A stretch of DNA of 64,000 nucleotides from Prevotella sp. (GTDB taxonomy: Bacteria > Bacteroidota > Bacteroidia > Bacteroidales > Bacteroidaceae), in contig JAFVFY010000056.1 of NCBI GenBank assembly GCA_017475265.1, positions 1 through 64,000 of the forward strand, written 5' to 3'. Positions 52,800 through 61,068 of this stretch are shown here, piece after piece. The notes below the pieces were generated by a model. That model worked only from the letters and a program-made list of their open reading frames with translations, ran no database searches and was not told where the DNA came from. Within the stretch, counting starts at the first letter, position 1. Each line of letters begins with the position of its first letter. Both the position numbers and the translations under genes were made by a program.

Positions 52800-54365
52800 A
52801 TGAGTAAGCAATTAGATAAAATCAAACAGTTGATTGCCAACCGCGAGAAGGCTCGCCTTGGCGGTGGCGAGAAAGCCATACAGAAACAGCACGAGCGTGG
52901 CAAGTATACTGCCCGCGAGCGCATCGACATGCTGCTCGACGAAGGTTCGTTCGAGGAGTACGACATGTTCAAGGAGCACCGCTGCCATAACTTCGGCATG
53001 GAGAAGAAGCAGTTCCCTGGCGACGGCGTGGTGGCCGGTTCAGGTACCATCGACGGACGCCTGGTGTTCGTCTTTGCACAGGACTTCACTGTTCATGCAG
53101 GTTCTCTCTCCGAGACCATGAGCCAGAAGATCTGCAAGGTGATGGACATGGCCATGAAGATGGGCGCTCCCGTCATCGGCATCAACGACTCGGGTGGTGC
53201 ACGTATCCAGGAGGGCATCAACGCCCTGGCTGGCTACGCCGAGATTTTCGAGCGTAACATCCTGGCTTCGGGTGTCATTCCTCAGATTTCCGGAATCTTC
53301 GGCCCTTGCGCCGGTGGTGCCGTGTACAGCCCGGCCCTGACCGACTTCACGCTGATGATGGAGAACACCAGCTACATGTTCCTCACTGGCCCGAAGGTGG
53401 TGAAGACCGTTACGGGCGAGGACATCGACCAGGAGCACCTCGGTGGTGCCAGCGTACACGCCACAAAGAGCGGTGTGACCCATTTCACAGCCAAGACAGA
53501 GGAAGAGGGCATCCAGATGTTGAAGACCCTGCTCTCGTATATTCCTTCGAACAACATGGAGGTGGCTCCCCACAAGAAGTGTACCGACCCCATCAACCGC
53601 ATGGAGGACAGCCTGAACGAGATTATCCCCGAGAACCCCAACGAGGCCTACGACATGTACAAGGTCATCGGCGCCATCACCGACGACGGAGAGTTCTTCG
53701 AGGTGCAGCCCAAGTTCGCCAAGAACATCATCGTCGGCTTTGCCCGTTTCAACGGAGTGAGCGTGGGTATTGTGGCCAACCAGCCCTCTTGCTACGCCGG
53801 CGTGCTCGATGTGAACGCCTCGCGTAAGGGTGCCCGTTTCGTTCGCTTCTGCGACGCTTTCAACATCCCCATCGTGTCGCTCGTCGACGTGCCCGGATTC
53901 CTGCCCGGCACAGGTCAGGAGTACAATGCCGTCATCCTGCACGGTGCCCAGCTGCTCTACGCCTACGGCGAGGCTACCGTTCCCAAGATTACGGTCACGC
54001 TGCGTAAGTCGTATGGTGGCTCGCACATCGTGATGGGCTCCAAGCAGCTCCACACCGACCTGAACTACGCATGGCCCTCGGCAGAGATTGCCGTGATGGG
54101 TGCCTCTGGTGCCGCTGCCGTGCTCTACGCCAAGGAAGCCAAGGCCAAGAAAGAGGCCGGCGAGGACGTGAAGGCCTTCATCGCCGAGAAGGAGGACGAG
54201 TACAACGAGCTCTTCGCTAACCCCTACCAGGCTGCGAAGTACGGCTACATCGATGATGTCATCGAGCCGCGTAACACCCGCTTCCGCGTCTGCCGTGCCC
54301 TGGCACAGCTTGCCACCAAGCGCGATGCCCTGCCCGCAAAGAAACACGGAAACATACCTATGTAA
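52800..54365 (+). CDS. mmdA: methylmalonyl-CoA decarboxylase alpha subunit (carboxyltransferase)
   Basis: The 521-residue soluble subunit transfers carboxyl from (S)-methylmalonyl-CoA to biotin; homologous to propionyl-CoA carboxylase beta. Motifs: [71 protein letters not shown] (oxyanion hole) and [19 protein letters not shown] (second site). Neighbours (epimerase, an epsilon-like peptide and biotin carrier) support decarboxylase over carboxylase; no biotin carboxylase lies here. The beta and gamma subunits lie 27 kb upstream at 22365-25248. Confidence 0.92.
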   Translation: MSKQLDKIKQLIANREKARLGGGEKAIQKQHERGKYTARERIDMLLDEGSFEEYDMFKEHRCHNFGMEKKQFPGDGVVAGSGTIDGRLVFVFAQDFTVHAGSLSETMSQKICKVMDMAMKMGAPVIGINDSGGARIQEGINALAGYAEIFERNILASGVIPQISGIFGPCAGGAVYSPALTDFTLMMENTSYMFLTGPKVVKTVTGEDIDQEHLGGASVHATKSGVTHFTAKTEEEGIQMLKTLLSYIPSNNMEVAPHKKCTDPINRMEDSLNEIIPENPNEAYDMYKVIGAITDDGEFFEVQPKFAKNIIVGFARFNGVSVGIVANQPSCYAGVLDVNASRKGARFVRFCDAFNIPIVSLVDVPGFLPGTGQEYNAVILHGAQLLYAYGEATVPKITVTLRKSYGGSHIVMGSKQLHTDLNYAWPSAEIAVMGASGAAAVLYAKEAKAKKEAGEDVKAFIAEKEDEYNELFANPYQAAKYGYIDDVIEPRNTRFRVCRALAQLATKRDALPAKKHGNIPM

Positions 54366-54450
54366 AACCTATTGACCATTGAACATTGACCATTGAACAT
54401 TGCCTGCGCACCAACAATGGTCAATGGTCAATGGTCAATGTTCAATGAAA
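54366..54450. repeat. CATTGACCATTGAA/TTCAATGGTCAATG palindrome
   Basis: Left: ATTGACCATTGAACATTG in two copies; right: CAATGGTCAATGGTCAATG and GTTCAATG, around a 12-base loop (CCTGCGCACCAA). The gap between mmdA and the next gene is entirely this element. Confidence 0.85.
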
Positions 54451-54454
54451 AGAC

Positions 54455-54607
54455 ATGAAGAAGAACGAAGTATTTGCTGCCATTGCCCTTGCCCTGCATG
54501 AGCACCTGGGCAATAACGTACATGATATTGAGCCGGGCTTCATTACCATCAAGGAGCATCCCACACAGTGGAACGGCTACGCCCAGACTATGACCATTCA
54601 CCCTTAA
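54455..54607 (+). CDS. small decarboxylase subunit, MmdE (epsilon)-like
   Basis: A 50-residue peptide starting MKKNEVFAAIALALHEHLG and ending in HPTQWNGYAQTMTIHP. Its middle, NNVHDIEPGFITIKEH, matches the C-terminal tail of the gamma-type subunit at 22365-23387 (DVHDVESGVITIKSKD). Veillonella has the same situation: a 55-residue epsilon subunit of methylmalonyl-CoA decarboxylase resembles the C-terminus of its delta subunit. The gene is probably overlooked because of its size. It begins 4 bases after the palindrome and lies 9 bases before the biotin carrier. Confidence 0.82.
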   Translation: MKKNEVFAAIALALHEHLGNNVHDIEPGFITIKEHPTQWNGYAQTMTIHP

Positions 54608-54616
54608 TTTGATATT

Positions 54617-55051
54617 ATGAACACATACAAGTATACCATCAACGGAAACAAATACGAGGTTTCCGTTGGCGAGATAGAAGAAAACAATGTCATCGTCACC
54701 GTCAATGGTGAGGAATATAAAGTAGAGATGGAGCGCGAGCCAGAGCCGGAAAAGAAGAAACCCGTGCTCGGAAAAGTCTCCCCCGCCCCCTCCGAGGGTG
54801 GAGAGTCTGCTCCTGCCGACAAGGCCTCCGTCAACAAGAACGCCGCCATCAAGGCTCCGCTGCCTGGTGTCATCACCGAAATCAAGGTTGCCGTGGGCGA
54901 CGAAGTGCAGGCCGGCGACACCGTCATCGTGCTCGAAGCCATGAAGATGGCTAACGCCCTCCAGGCAGAGAAGGCCGGTAAGGTAACTGCCATCTGCGTG
55001 AAGGTAGGCGAGACCGTCATGGAAGACGATGCCCTCGTGGTAATAGAGTAA
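54617..55051 (+). CDS. biotin carboxyl carrier subunit (copy 2)
   Basis: 144 residues: an N-terminal part (MNTYKYTINGNKYEVSVGEI) like copy 1, a linker, and a biotinyl domain with EAMKMAN, Lys110 biotinylated. The linker (EPEPEKKKPVLGKVSPAPSEGGES) differs from the Ala-Pro linker of copy 1 and its SPAPSEGGE part comes from a short C-rich, near-palindromic stretch of the kind in other genes here. It closes the mce-mmdA-mmdE operon. A strong terminator follows at 55074. Confidence 0.92.
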   Translation: MNTYKYTINGNKYEVSVGEIEENNVIVTVNGEEYKVEMEREPEPEKKKPVLGKVSPAPSEGGESAPADKASVNKNAAIKAPLPGVITEIKVAVGDEVQAGDTVIVLEAMKMANALQAEKAGKVTAICVKVGETVMEDDALVVIE

Positions 55052-55073
55052 TCTTTCATCATTATTATTCAAG

Positions 55074-55116
55074 CATGCACGCTGCCCCGATGGTGGGGCA
55101 GCGTGCATGTTTTTAC
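55074..55116 (+). terminator. strong Rho-independent terminator
   Basis: CATGCACGCTGCCCC (55074-55088) pairs perfectly with GGGGCAGCGTGCATG (55095-55109), followed by five T. It ends the decarboxylase operon. Confidence 0.92.
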
Positions 55117-55230
55117 TCTTTTCAACAACGGATTTTACGGATTATATAGATTATAGCAATTATTTCCGACTTGGCCAAAGAAAAACGATGGTTTTCAATG
55201 TAGGAGATAAAATATGCGAAGCTGTTTTGC

Positions 55231-55261
55231 TTTGTCATGTCAGAGATTATTTGTACCTTTG
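55231..55261 (+). promoter_or_regulatory. promoter of the GT11 gene
   Basis: TTTG (55231-55234), 19 bases, then TACCTTTG (55254-55261); the ATG I use is 31 bases later. This placement rules out the upstream in-frame start at 55107. Confidence 0.75.
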
Positions 55262-55292
55262 CACCGAAATTGCTTATAACTCTCAAATAGAC

Positions 55293-56099
55293 ATGATATT
55301 CGTAAAAGGCTCAGGATGGATGTGCAACAACATCCTTCAGTACGGACACTTCTATGCATGGGGCAAAGAGCATGGGCGACAGACAATGTCCATGCGCTTT
55401 GCCTTTAAATTTCAGTATTTCCACATCTGCAACACGCCCCATCACCATTTCCTGAACTACGTCATTGCCAAGTACGCGGCGAAATGGAGGCTGATACCCA
55501 CGCTGGAGTTCAATGAGCCGGGGTGCGATACGTCGGAACAGGAAAAACTGATGTTGAGCCACAAGCATATAGCCGTCGTAGGTTGGGAAGCGCGTTGGTA
55601 TGACCTCTTCTTGAAGTACAAACAGGAGATTATCGACCTCTTTGCCTTCAAGGAGTCTGTCGTGAAAGCTTGCCAGCCCTTGCTGGCCTCTACGAAGGGC
55701 AGTTGCCGACTGGGGGTGCATATCCGCAGGGGCGACTATGCAACATGGAATGAGGGGAAATACTTCTTCAATGACGAGCAGTTCCTGAAGCTCATCAAAC
55801 AGTTTCTGGAGCTCCATCCCGGCGCAACGGTTTATATTTGCGGGAACGACCCTTCGCTCGACCAGAACTTATACAAGCGCGAACTGGCAGGTACTGAGGT
55901 GATTTTCCCGAAGGGAAACCCTGCTGAAGACCTTTATGTGCTGTCGGAATGTAACTATCTGATAGGTCCTCCCAGCACGTTCTCCCTGACGGCAGCTATG
56001 TATCACGACGCGCCGCTCTACTGGATCAAGGATGCTGCGCTGCCACTGACGGAAGCCTCGTTCGGACACTTCGACGAACTGTTCCAGCACATATTGTAA
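55293..56099 (+). CDS. GT11-type glycosyltransferase (alpha-1,2-fucosyltransferase family)
   Basis: A soluble 268-residue enzyme, probably decorating surface polysaccharide. MIFVKGSGWMCNNILQYGHFY is the N-terminal donor-site block, VHIRRGDYATW (about residues 143-153) the diagnostic GT11 motif, and YVLSECNYLIGPPSTFSLTAAM the late block. GT11 members use GDP-fucose; the acceptor is unknown and no capsule cluster is near. It is followed by an oppositely oriented membrane enzyme. A terminator-like CCCCCTCCGAGTAAGGGGG at 56107-56125 lies between the two. Confidence 0.82.
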   Translation: MIFVKGSGWMCNNILQYGHFYAWGKEHGRQTMSMRFAFKFQYFHICNTPHHHFLNYVIAKYAAKWRLIPTLEFNEPGCDTSEQEKLMLSHKHIAVVGWEARWYDLFLKYKQEIIDLFAFKESVVKACQPLLASTKGSCRLGVHIRRGDYATWNEGKYFFNDEQFLKLIKQFLELHPGATVYICGNDPSLDQNLYKRELAGTEVIFPKGNPAEDLYVLSECNYLIGPPSTFSLTAAMYHDAPLYWIKDAALPLTEASFGHFDELFQHIL

Positions 56100-56106
56100 G
56101 CCCCAG

Positions 56107-56125
56107 CCCCCTCCGAGTAAGGGGG
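56107..56125. repeat. short C/G palindrome between convergent genes
   Basis: CCCCCTCCGAGTAAGGGGG lies 8 bases after the GT11 stop. It resembles the palindromes in the GH105 and Smr/DUF2027 genes and could act as a terminator stem. Confidence 0.55.
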
Positions 56126-56138
56126 ATAGAAATGGGAC

Positions 56139-57950
56139 TTATTTCTTACTCAAGTCCTCAGAAGCTAATTGCAATACCGCCTTTGCGGTGCGAGCCATGC
56201 GCTCTGCTTCAGCCGACGTGCTAACTGTGATGCGGTCTGCCGTCAGGTCATAGAGCATGAAGCCTGTGCTGTCGGTCATCGATATGCCGTTGTTGAACAT
56301 GTGAACGGCGAAGGGATAAGTGTAGCTGCTGCTGGTGACGTCGCGGCTGAAGGTGAAGTCGGCGTGAGGGATGCCCATCTGTCCGAGCAGCGTAGCGGCA
56401 AAGTCGCTCTGGTTGCAGAGCATGTCGAGCTTACGGGGATGACGGACTGCCCCACCCGTCCAAATCATCGGGATGAGGTTGCGGTCGGGATGCTGCTCGG
56501 TGTATTCGTGGAAATCGCTGCTATGGTCGGGCATGAAGACGATGAGCAAGTTGTCCCATAACGGTGAAGCCTTCATCTGACGGAGGAAACTGCCTATGCA
56601 CTGGTCGACGTAATAGAATCCGTTGTACTGTTTCTCCTCATATTTGCTTACGGGAACATCCCATGGCTCATGGCTGCTCAAGGTGGAATAGCCAATGAGG
56701 AAGGGCTTGTCATCAAGATGGCTGAGCACCATCTCGCCGAGGGTCTTGAAGGTGATGTCATCACGCACACCCCATTTCGAGGTGCCCTGCTCCTCCATGG
56801 TGTAGTCCTTCTTCCAATGCAGACGCTCAAAGCCTGTGCTGATGAGATAGCCCTTCATCTTCGTGAAATTGATGTCGCCGCCATACAGGTATTCGGTGGT
56901 GTAGCCCTCGCGTTGCAGACTGCGGGCAATGCTGGAGAGGTGGGCCACCTTGTTTGACATCTTCATCACCGACATGGTGGGAAAGGAGAGATAGCCACTC
57001 AGCGAGCTTACCGTGCCTCGGTCGGTGCGGTAGCTGTTGCCGTAGCAACGGGTGAAGTCCACTCCCTCCGCAGCTGCCTTTTGAAGGTTGGGCATGACAT
57101 CCAGGAACATCTTACCGCAACTCTCCAGGAGGATGACCACCACGTTTGGACGTTGCGTTGTGAGCAGGGTGTCGCCGGGGATGGTCTCACTATCGTAAAG
57201 ACCATCGGTAATCTGCTCCAGCTCTTTTTTGTCGTAGAAAGCATAAGTGACATCCTCGCTGGCAGTACTTTCAAGAGAGGCAATGAAACTAAAGAGAGGA
57301 TTAACCGCTGAGTGGTTAAGATACTGGTTTTGTGAGAAATATACCTGTCCGACGTTTGTGGTCGATTCGTCCAGACCTCCGCGTATTCCGATAATCATCA
57401 GCGGTATGCACAGCAGATATGCCAGCGTCCAGCCTACCCGTCCAGCCTTCCTACAATCTTGGGCAAAAGGTGTCATGAGGCGTACCTTCGTCAGGTAACC
57501 ACAAAAAATAACGGCTGTCAAAAGCAGCACCGCCACCAGCCGCAGAAGGAGGAACCCTGTGCTGACGCTGGCCATGGCTTCGGTGGGCGTGTCGAGATAT
57601 TGCAGGCACGAGGCATCGAGCTTGAAGTTCCAAAAGGGGTAGAGGCTGGTGTCTGTCACCAGGGCCAGGGCAATGGCAAAGGATACTACGACGAAATAGA
57701 AACGCAGCACCCACGTCAGGGACTTGTGCCACCACCACACACTGAGCATGACAAGCAGGAGGGGCAGGGCCACAATGTAAAGTGCCATGGAGAGGTCGAG
57801 CGTTATGCCGTGGCCAATGACCTGAAGGAAATCGATGAAGGAAGACGGATGCTCCTCACGGCAATAGAACATGAACGCCACCTTGCCCATGATGAACACG
57901 GCAACCGTCCATAAGAATGTGCCTAAGAGGAACCTGATGTTGCGTAGCAT
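56139..57950 (-). CDS. LtaS/OpgB-type membrane sulfatase-fold enzyme
   Basis: A 603-residue inner-membrane protein with about five N-terminal transmembrane segments (to about residue 200), then a periplasmic alkaline phosphatase-like domain. It begins NVVVILLESCGKMFLDV with a metal-binding Glu, has YRTDRGTVSSLSGYLSFP with the probable nucleophile Thr, and VFMPDHSSD and SSHEPWDVP later on. Relatives transfer phosphoglycerol or phosphoethanolamine; in Bacteroidetes the acceptor is unknown. It precedes purM (57987-59183), which lies upstream on the same strand, with a 36-base repeat-filled gap. Confidence 0.82.
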   Translation of the reverse strand: MLRNIRFLLGTFLWTVAVFIMGKVAFMFYCREEHPSSFIDFLQVIGHGITLDLSMALYIVALPLLLVMLSVWWWHKSLTWVLRFYFVVVSFAIALALVTDTSLYPFWNFKLDASCLQYLDTPTEAMASVSTGFLLLRLVAVLLLTAVIFCGYLTKVRLMTPFAQDCRKAGRVGWTLAYLLCIPLMIIGIRGGLDESTTNVGQVYFSQNQYLNHSAVNPLFSFIASLESTASEDVTYAFYDKKELEQITDGLYDSETIPGDTLLTTQRPNVVVILLESCGKMFLDVMPNLQKAAAEGVDFTRCYGNSYRTDRGTVSSLSGYLSFPTMSVMKMSNKVAHLSSIARSLQREGYTTEYLYGGDINFTKMKGYLISTGFERLHWKKDYTMEEQGTSKWGVRDDITFKTLGEMVLSHLDDKPFLIGYSTLSSHEPWDVPVSKYEEKQYNGFYYVDQCIGSFLRQMKASPLWDNLLIVFMPDHSSDFHEYTEQHPDRNLIPMIWTGGAVRHPRKLDMLCNQSDFAATLLGQMGIPHADFTFSRDVTSSSYTYPFAVHMFNNGISMTDSTGFMLYDLTADRITVSTSAEAERMARTAKAVLQLASEDLSKK

Positions 57951-57986
57951 AGACCTATGAACTATGCACTATGAACTATGCACTAA
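57951..57986. repeat. ACTATGAACTATGCACTATGAA iteration
   Basis: Three imperfect units of TATGAACTATGCAC fill the complete gap between purM and the sulfatase-fold gene, on a co-directional pair. Confidence 0.65.
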
Positions 57987-59183
57987 TCAATAGTTGAACA
58001 CGCCGAACTCGCTCTTGATGGTCAGCGAGCGGGGACCTTCCTCGATGTGACCCACCACCTGGGCATCGATGTTGAAGCTGCGGCTGATATCGATGACGGC
58101 CTGTGCCACCTCCGGACGCACGTATATCTCCATACGATGTCCCATGTTGAACACCTGATACATCTCCTTCCAGTCGGTACCAGAGCACTCATGGATAATC
58201 TGGAAGAGCGGCGGAACGGGGAACATGTTGTCCTTGATGACGCAGCAGTTGTCATTCACAAAGTGGAGCACCTTCGTCTGGGCACCACCTGTGCAATGTA
58301 CCATGCCGTGAATCTCCGGGCGCAGTTCGTCAAGCAGGCGCTTGATGACGGGAGCGTAGGTGCGGGTGGGAGAAAGCACCAGCTGGCCGACGGTGATGGG
58401 GGCTGTTTGTTGCGACTCGGTCGCAACATACGGAGCAGCGTCCAGCAGCTTGCGGTTGCCGCTGTACACCAGCTCGTCGGGCACGGCGTGGTCGTAGCTC
58501 TCGGGGTAGCGCTCGGCCAGATATTTGGCGAAGACATCATGGCGGGCAGAGGTGAGGCCGTTGCTGCCCATGCCGCCGTTGTACTGTTTTTCGTAGGTGG
58601 CCTGTCCCGTAGACGAGAGGCCCACGATGACATCACCCGGACGGATATTGGCATTGTCGATGACGTCGCTGCGCTTCATGCGACAGGTAACGGTGGAGTC
58701 AACAATGATGGTACGCACGAGGTCACCCACATCGGCAGTCTCGCCACCCGTAGGCCAGATGCCGATGCCCATCTCGCGCAACTCGGCAAGCAACTCGTCA
58801 GTACCGTTGATGATAGCCGAGATGACCTCGCCAGGGATGAGCATCTTGTTGCGCCCGATGGTAGAGGAAACCAGGATGTTGTCCACGGCACCCACGCACA
58901 GCAGGTCGTCGGTATTCATCACGATGGCATCCTGGGCAATACCTTTCCAGACGGAGAGGTCGCCCGTCTCCTTCCAGTACATGTATGCCAGCGAGGACTT
59001 CGTGCCAGCACCATCGGCGTGCATGATGTTACAATACTCCGGGGCACCACCCAGAATGTCGGGGATGATCTTGCAGAAGGCCTGCGGGAAGATACCCTTG
59101 TCAATGTTCTTGATAGCGTTGTGCACATCCTCCTTGGCGGCACTCACGCCGCGCATGGCATATCGGTTACCGTGGTTTTCCAT
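57987..59183 (-). CDS. purM: phosphoribosylformylglycinamidine cyclo-ligase
   Basis: AIR synthase, step five of purine synthesis: it closes the imidazole ring of FGAM with ATP. The 398-residue protein has the PurM fold: HADGAGTKSSLAYMYWKETG (signature and nucleotide loop), NTDDLLCVGAVDNILV, PTGGETADVGDLVRT, VIVGLSSTGQATYEKQ, and a C-terminal RMEIYVRPEVAQAVI. A GTG precedes the ATG; I use the ATG at 59183. The upstream region is an AATTCGTT array, without a visible promoter box; the promoter may be farther upstream or replaced by the repeats. Confidence 0.93.
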   Translation of the reverse strand: MENHGNRYAMRGVSAAKEDVHNAIKNIDKGIFPQAFCKIIPDILGGAPEYCNIMHADGAGTKSSLAYMYWKETGDLSVWKGIAQDAIVMNTDDLLCVGAVDNILVSSTIGRNKMLIPGEVISAIINGTDELLAELREMGIGIWPTGGETADVGDLVRTIIVDSTVTCRMKRSDVIDNANIRPGDVIVGLSSTGQATYEKQYNGGMGSNGLTSARHDVFAKYLAERYPESYDHAVPDELVYSGNRKLLDAAPYVATESQQTAPITVGQLVLSPTRTYAPVIKRLLDELRPEIHGMVHCTGGAQTKVLHFVNDNCCVIKDNMFPVPPLFQIIHECSGTDWKEMYQVFNMGHRMEIYVRPEVAQAVIDISRSFNIDAQVVGHIEEGPRSLTIKSEFGVFNY

Positions 59184-59186
59184 CAC

Positions 59187-59292
59187 AATTCGTTTAATTC
59201 GTTAAATTCGTTGTTCCCTTTGAATTCGTTTAATTCGTTAAATTCGTTGTTCCCTTTGAATTCGTTTAATTCGTTAAATTCGTTGTTCCCTT
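59187..59292. repeat. three direct copies of an AATTCGTTTAATTCGTT unit upstream of purM
   Basis: Each 36-base unit reads AATTCGTTTAATTCG, then TTAAATTCGTTGTTCCCTTTG. The third is interrupted by the element at 59295. The unit shares its core with the array at 45150-45300. Confidence 0.9.
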
Positions 59293-59294
59293 AC

Positions 59295-59478
59295 CAGATT
59301 AAACGCATTATAACGAAAACACCTTTTTCTGGAAACTAATGTGAATAATATGAATAATTAATTCCACAAATAATAATAAATATTAGCATTATAGGTCAAT
59401 TATTATTCATATTTATGGCCAAAATTATTCATATTATTCAAATTAGTTTCCAAATATAATTATAATGCGTTTGGTCTG
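59295..59478. mobile_element. 184-base MITE-like element with terminal inverted repeats and a 10-base target duplication
   Basis: The left end CAGATTAAACGCATTATAA pairs with TTATAATGCGTTTGGTCTG at the right end at 17 of 19 positions. An inner 28-base pair starting GGAAACTAATGTGAATAATA (59331-59358, and 59424-59451) differs at one place. GTTCCCTTAC immediately flanks both sides (59285-59294 and 59479-59488), as expected for a target-site duplication. There is no open frame. The right copy includes the stop codon of the neighbouring TPM gene. Confidence 0.85.
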
Positions 59479-59484
59479 GTTCCC

Positions 59485-60093
59485 TTACTGTTTTCCTTCA
59501 ATTTTGTGATACATCGCTTCCACCAGTGAGAGAATACCCTCGTCGGGATTATCCTCACGCAGATAAGGGATGAGTATTTTGTTCAGCATCTCTTGGCACT
59601 CCACTTCTGAGATTCTCTTTTCCAGCTCATGGCCAATCTCCACTCGCACGCCCTTGTCCTGATAGGAGAGCACGATGACAAGCATGTTGTCGTTGGGTTT
59701 GAAGTTTTCGAACAAGGCGTATGCGAACGACTCCACATCAGAGTATGCCACATGGTTCACCGCCACGATGCAGCCCTCAACGCCGAGCTCTACCTGGGCG
59801 TATAGCAGTATGCGGTTCAGCTCGGCCTCCGCTTCGGGCGAGAGCACGCCGTCGGGGTTTGACACGAAGCGTGGCGGGTTGCCTTTCTCAGGCAGTGGAA
59901 CAGTAGCGAATGACCAGCCCGAGTCGTCATCTTCATCGTATGTCGGTGTCGATGCTTGGTCAGCCTTCTTGGCCTCCGTTTTCTGTTCCGTCTTGGCAGG
60001 ATTGTTCCCTCCCTGCTGTCCACAGGCCGTAAGGGCAACGGCCAGCAGGGCAGTAAATGCCATACACAATAATGATTTGAACGTCTTTCTCAT
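59485..60093 (-). CDS. TPM-domain lipoprotein
   Basis: A 202-residue lipoprotein with lipobox LTAC and Cys24. A Lys/Glu-rich linker is followed by the TPM domain, beginning PRFVSNPDGVLSPEAEAELNRIL, with strands such as EGCIVAVNHVAYSD and DNMLVIVLSYQDKGVRVEIG. TPM domains are found in outer-membrane or periplasmic proteins with proposed phosphatase or assembly roles. A homologous TPM protein lies at 61686-62906, which pairs with LemA. The stop codon falls within the right-hand target duplication of the MITE-like element. Confidence 0.85.
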   Translation of the reverse strand: MRKTFKSLLCMAFTALLAVALTACGQQGGNNPAKTEQKTEAKKADQASTPTYDEDDDSGWSFATVPLPEKGNPPRFVSNPDGVLSPEAEAELNRILLYAQVELGVEGCIVAVNHVAYSDVESFAYALFENFKPNDNMLVIVLSYQDKGVRVEIGHELEKRISEVECQEMLNKILIPYLREDNPDEGILSLVEAMYHKIEGKQ

Positions 60094-60102
60094 TTATTAT
60101 TA

Positions 60103-61026
60103 TTATTTCCTATTAGTGATACCCCACTCCTTGATGGCCGACCAGTCGGGAGCGTTCGTGTGGTGCATGGTGAAGGGGGTGAACACATTGGTTTTCACGA
60201 ATATTTCACCGGTCATGGTGTCGTCGCTGAATTCCACATTCCACATATTGTAGTCGCTGGAACTGTTTTCATTGTGGGCAAACTGAATGTCCAATTCCTT
60301 ACTGCCTACCATATCACGTACACTCCAGTATTTGACACTGTCGGCAAGATAAGTGCCCCAAGGAGCATTGTCATATTTCTCCATGACGTAGGCCATGCCG
60401 TTCCAAGGACCGCCGGTGTTGTAAGCCGGGTCAACGTCGAAGGTGATGACCACGCTCGTCGGCTTATAAACTGTTCCCTGATATTCGCGGCGCACATCGA
60501 GCAGTCCCTCGTAGGTCACGGGGTGCCACGTTGGTATCAGTTCGTTATATCCCCAGTGCTTCACTTTGCTCAGATCGGGCAGCGTGCCGCGCACACAACG
60601 GAAGTCTTGGTCGGGGCCGTCGTTGAGGTTACACTTGCCGCTGAAGTTCTGGTCGTCGAGACTGTAGCTCGTCGTGGCAAACTTGTCGTGCGTCTCAGAG
60701 AAATCCACTTCTATGCCCACGTCGCCGTTCTTTCGCGTCCATGTTTCCCACTTGATGTGATGGTAGGTCATGGGCAGCTCGCTGTTATCATAGTACTCCA
60801 CGGCAAAGCCATAGCCGCTGATGGAATGTTCACGCTCATGGTCAAAGAAGAACACGGTCTTCGTGGTCTTCAATGGCTTGCCTTTGTATGTCCTCACGAA
60901 CAACTGTGTGCTAGTCTCCCAAGTACCCGACATGGTGAGAGCCACTTCCTCCTCCTTCTCACACGAGGCAAACATGGCAGCAGCGGAAAGCACTGCCGTC
61001 AGGGAAATAAACTTCGTTCGTCTCAT
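60103..61026 (-). CDS. lipoprotein of unknown function
   Basis: A 307-residue lipoprotein with lipobox FASC and Cys22, starting MRRTKFISLTAVLS. The mature protein is rich in aromatic residues and looks beta-rich (for example KTTKTVFFFDHEREHSISG, VRDMVGSKELDIQFAHN). An internal similarity exists: SGTWETSTQLFVRTYKGK near the start and PTWHPVTYEGLLDVRREYQG later suggest two related halves. I do not recognise a family. It lies between LemA and a TPM lipoprotein on the same strand, 9 bases before the latter, so a role in the same envelope process is possible. Confidence 0.7.
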   Translation of the reverse strand: MRRTKFISLTAVLSAAAMFASCEKEEEVALTMSGTWETSTQLFVRTYKGKPLKTTKTVFFFDHEREHSISGYGFAVEYYDNSELPMTYHHIKWETWTRKNGDVGIEVDFSETHDKFATTSYSLDDQNFSGKCNLNDGPDQDFRCVRGTLPDLSKVKHWGYNELIPTWHPVTYEGLLDVRREYQGTVYKPTSVVITFDVDPAYNTGGPWNGMAYVMEKYDNAPWGTYLADSVKYWSVRDMVGSKELDIQFAHNENSSSDYNMWNVEFSDDTMTGEIFVKTNVFTPFTMHHTNAPDWSAIKEWGITNRK

Positions 61027-61030
61027 TTTC

Positions 61031-61068
61031 CAATTCTCAACTCTCAATTCTCAACTCTCAAATCTCAG
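61031..61068. repeat. CTCAATTCTCAACTCTCAA array between the LemA and lipoprotein genes
   Basis: CAATTCTCAACTCTCAATTC and CTCAACTCTCAAATCTCA fill the gap between lemA and the next gene. A related array lies before aroE at 62911-62946. Confidence 0.8.

Noticed and set aside
55107..55292. Upstream start for the GT11 gene
   Set aside because: It overlaps the terminator of the previous operon and the promoter at 55231-55261; the family starts at MIFVKGSG.
58047..59339. A 430-codon plus-strand frame opposite purM
   Set aside because: Shadow of purM; its last part runs through the AATTCGTT array and reads as a NSLNSLFPLNS repeat, not as a protein.
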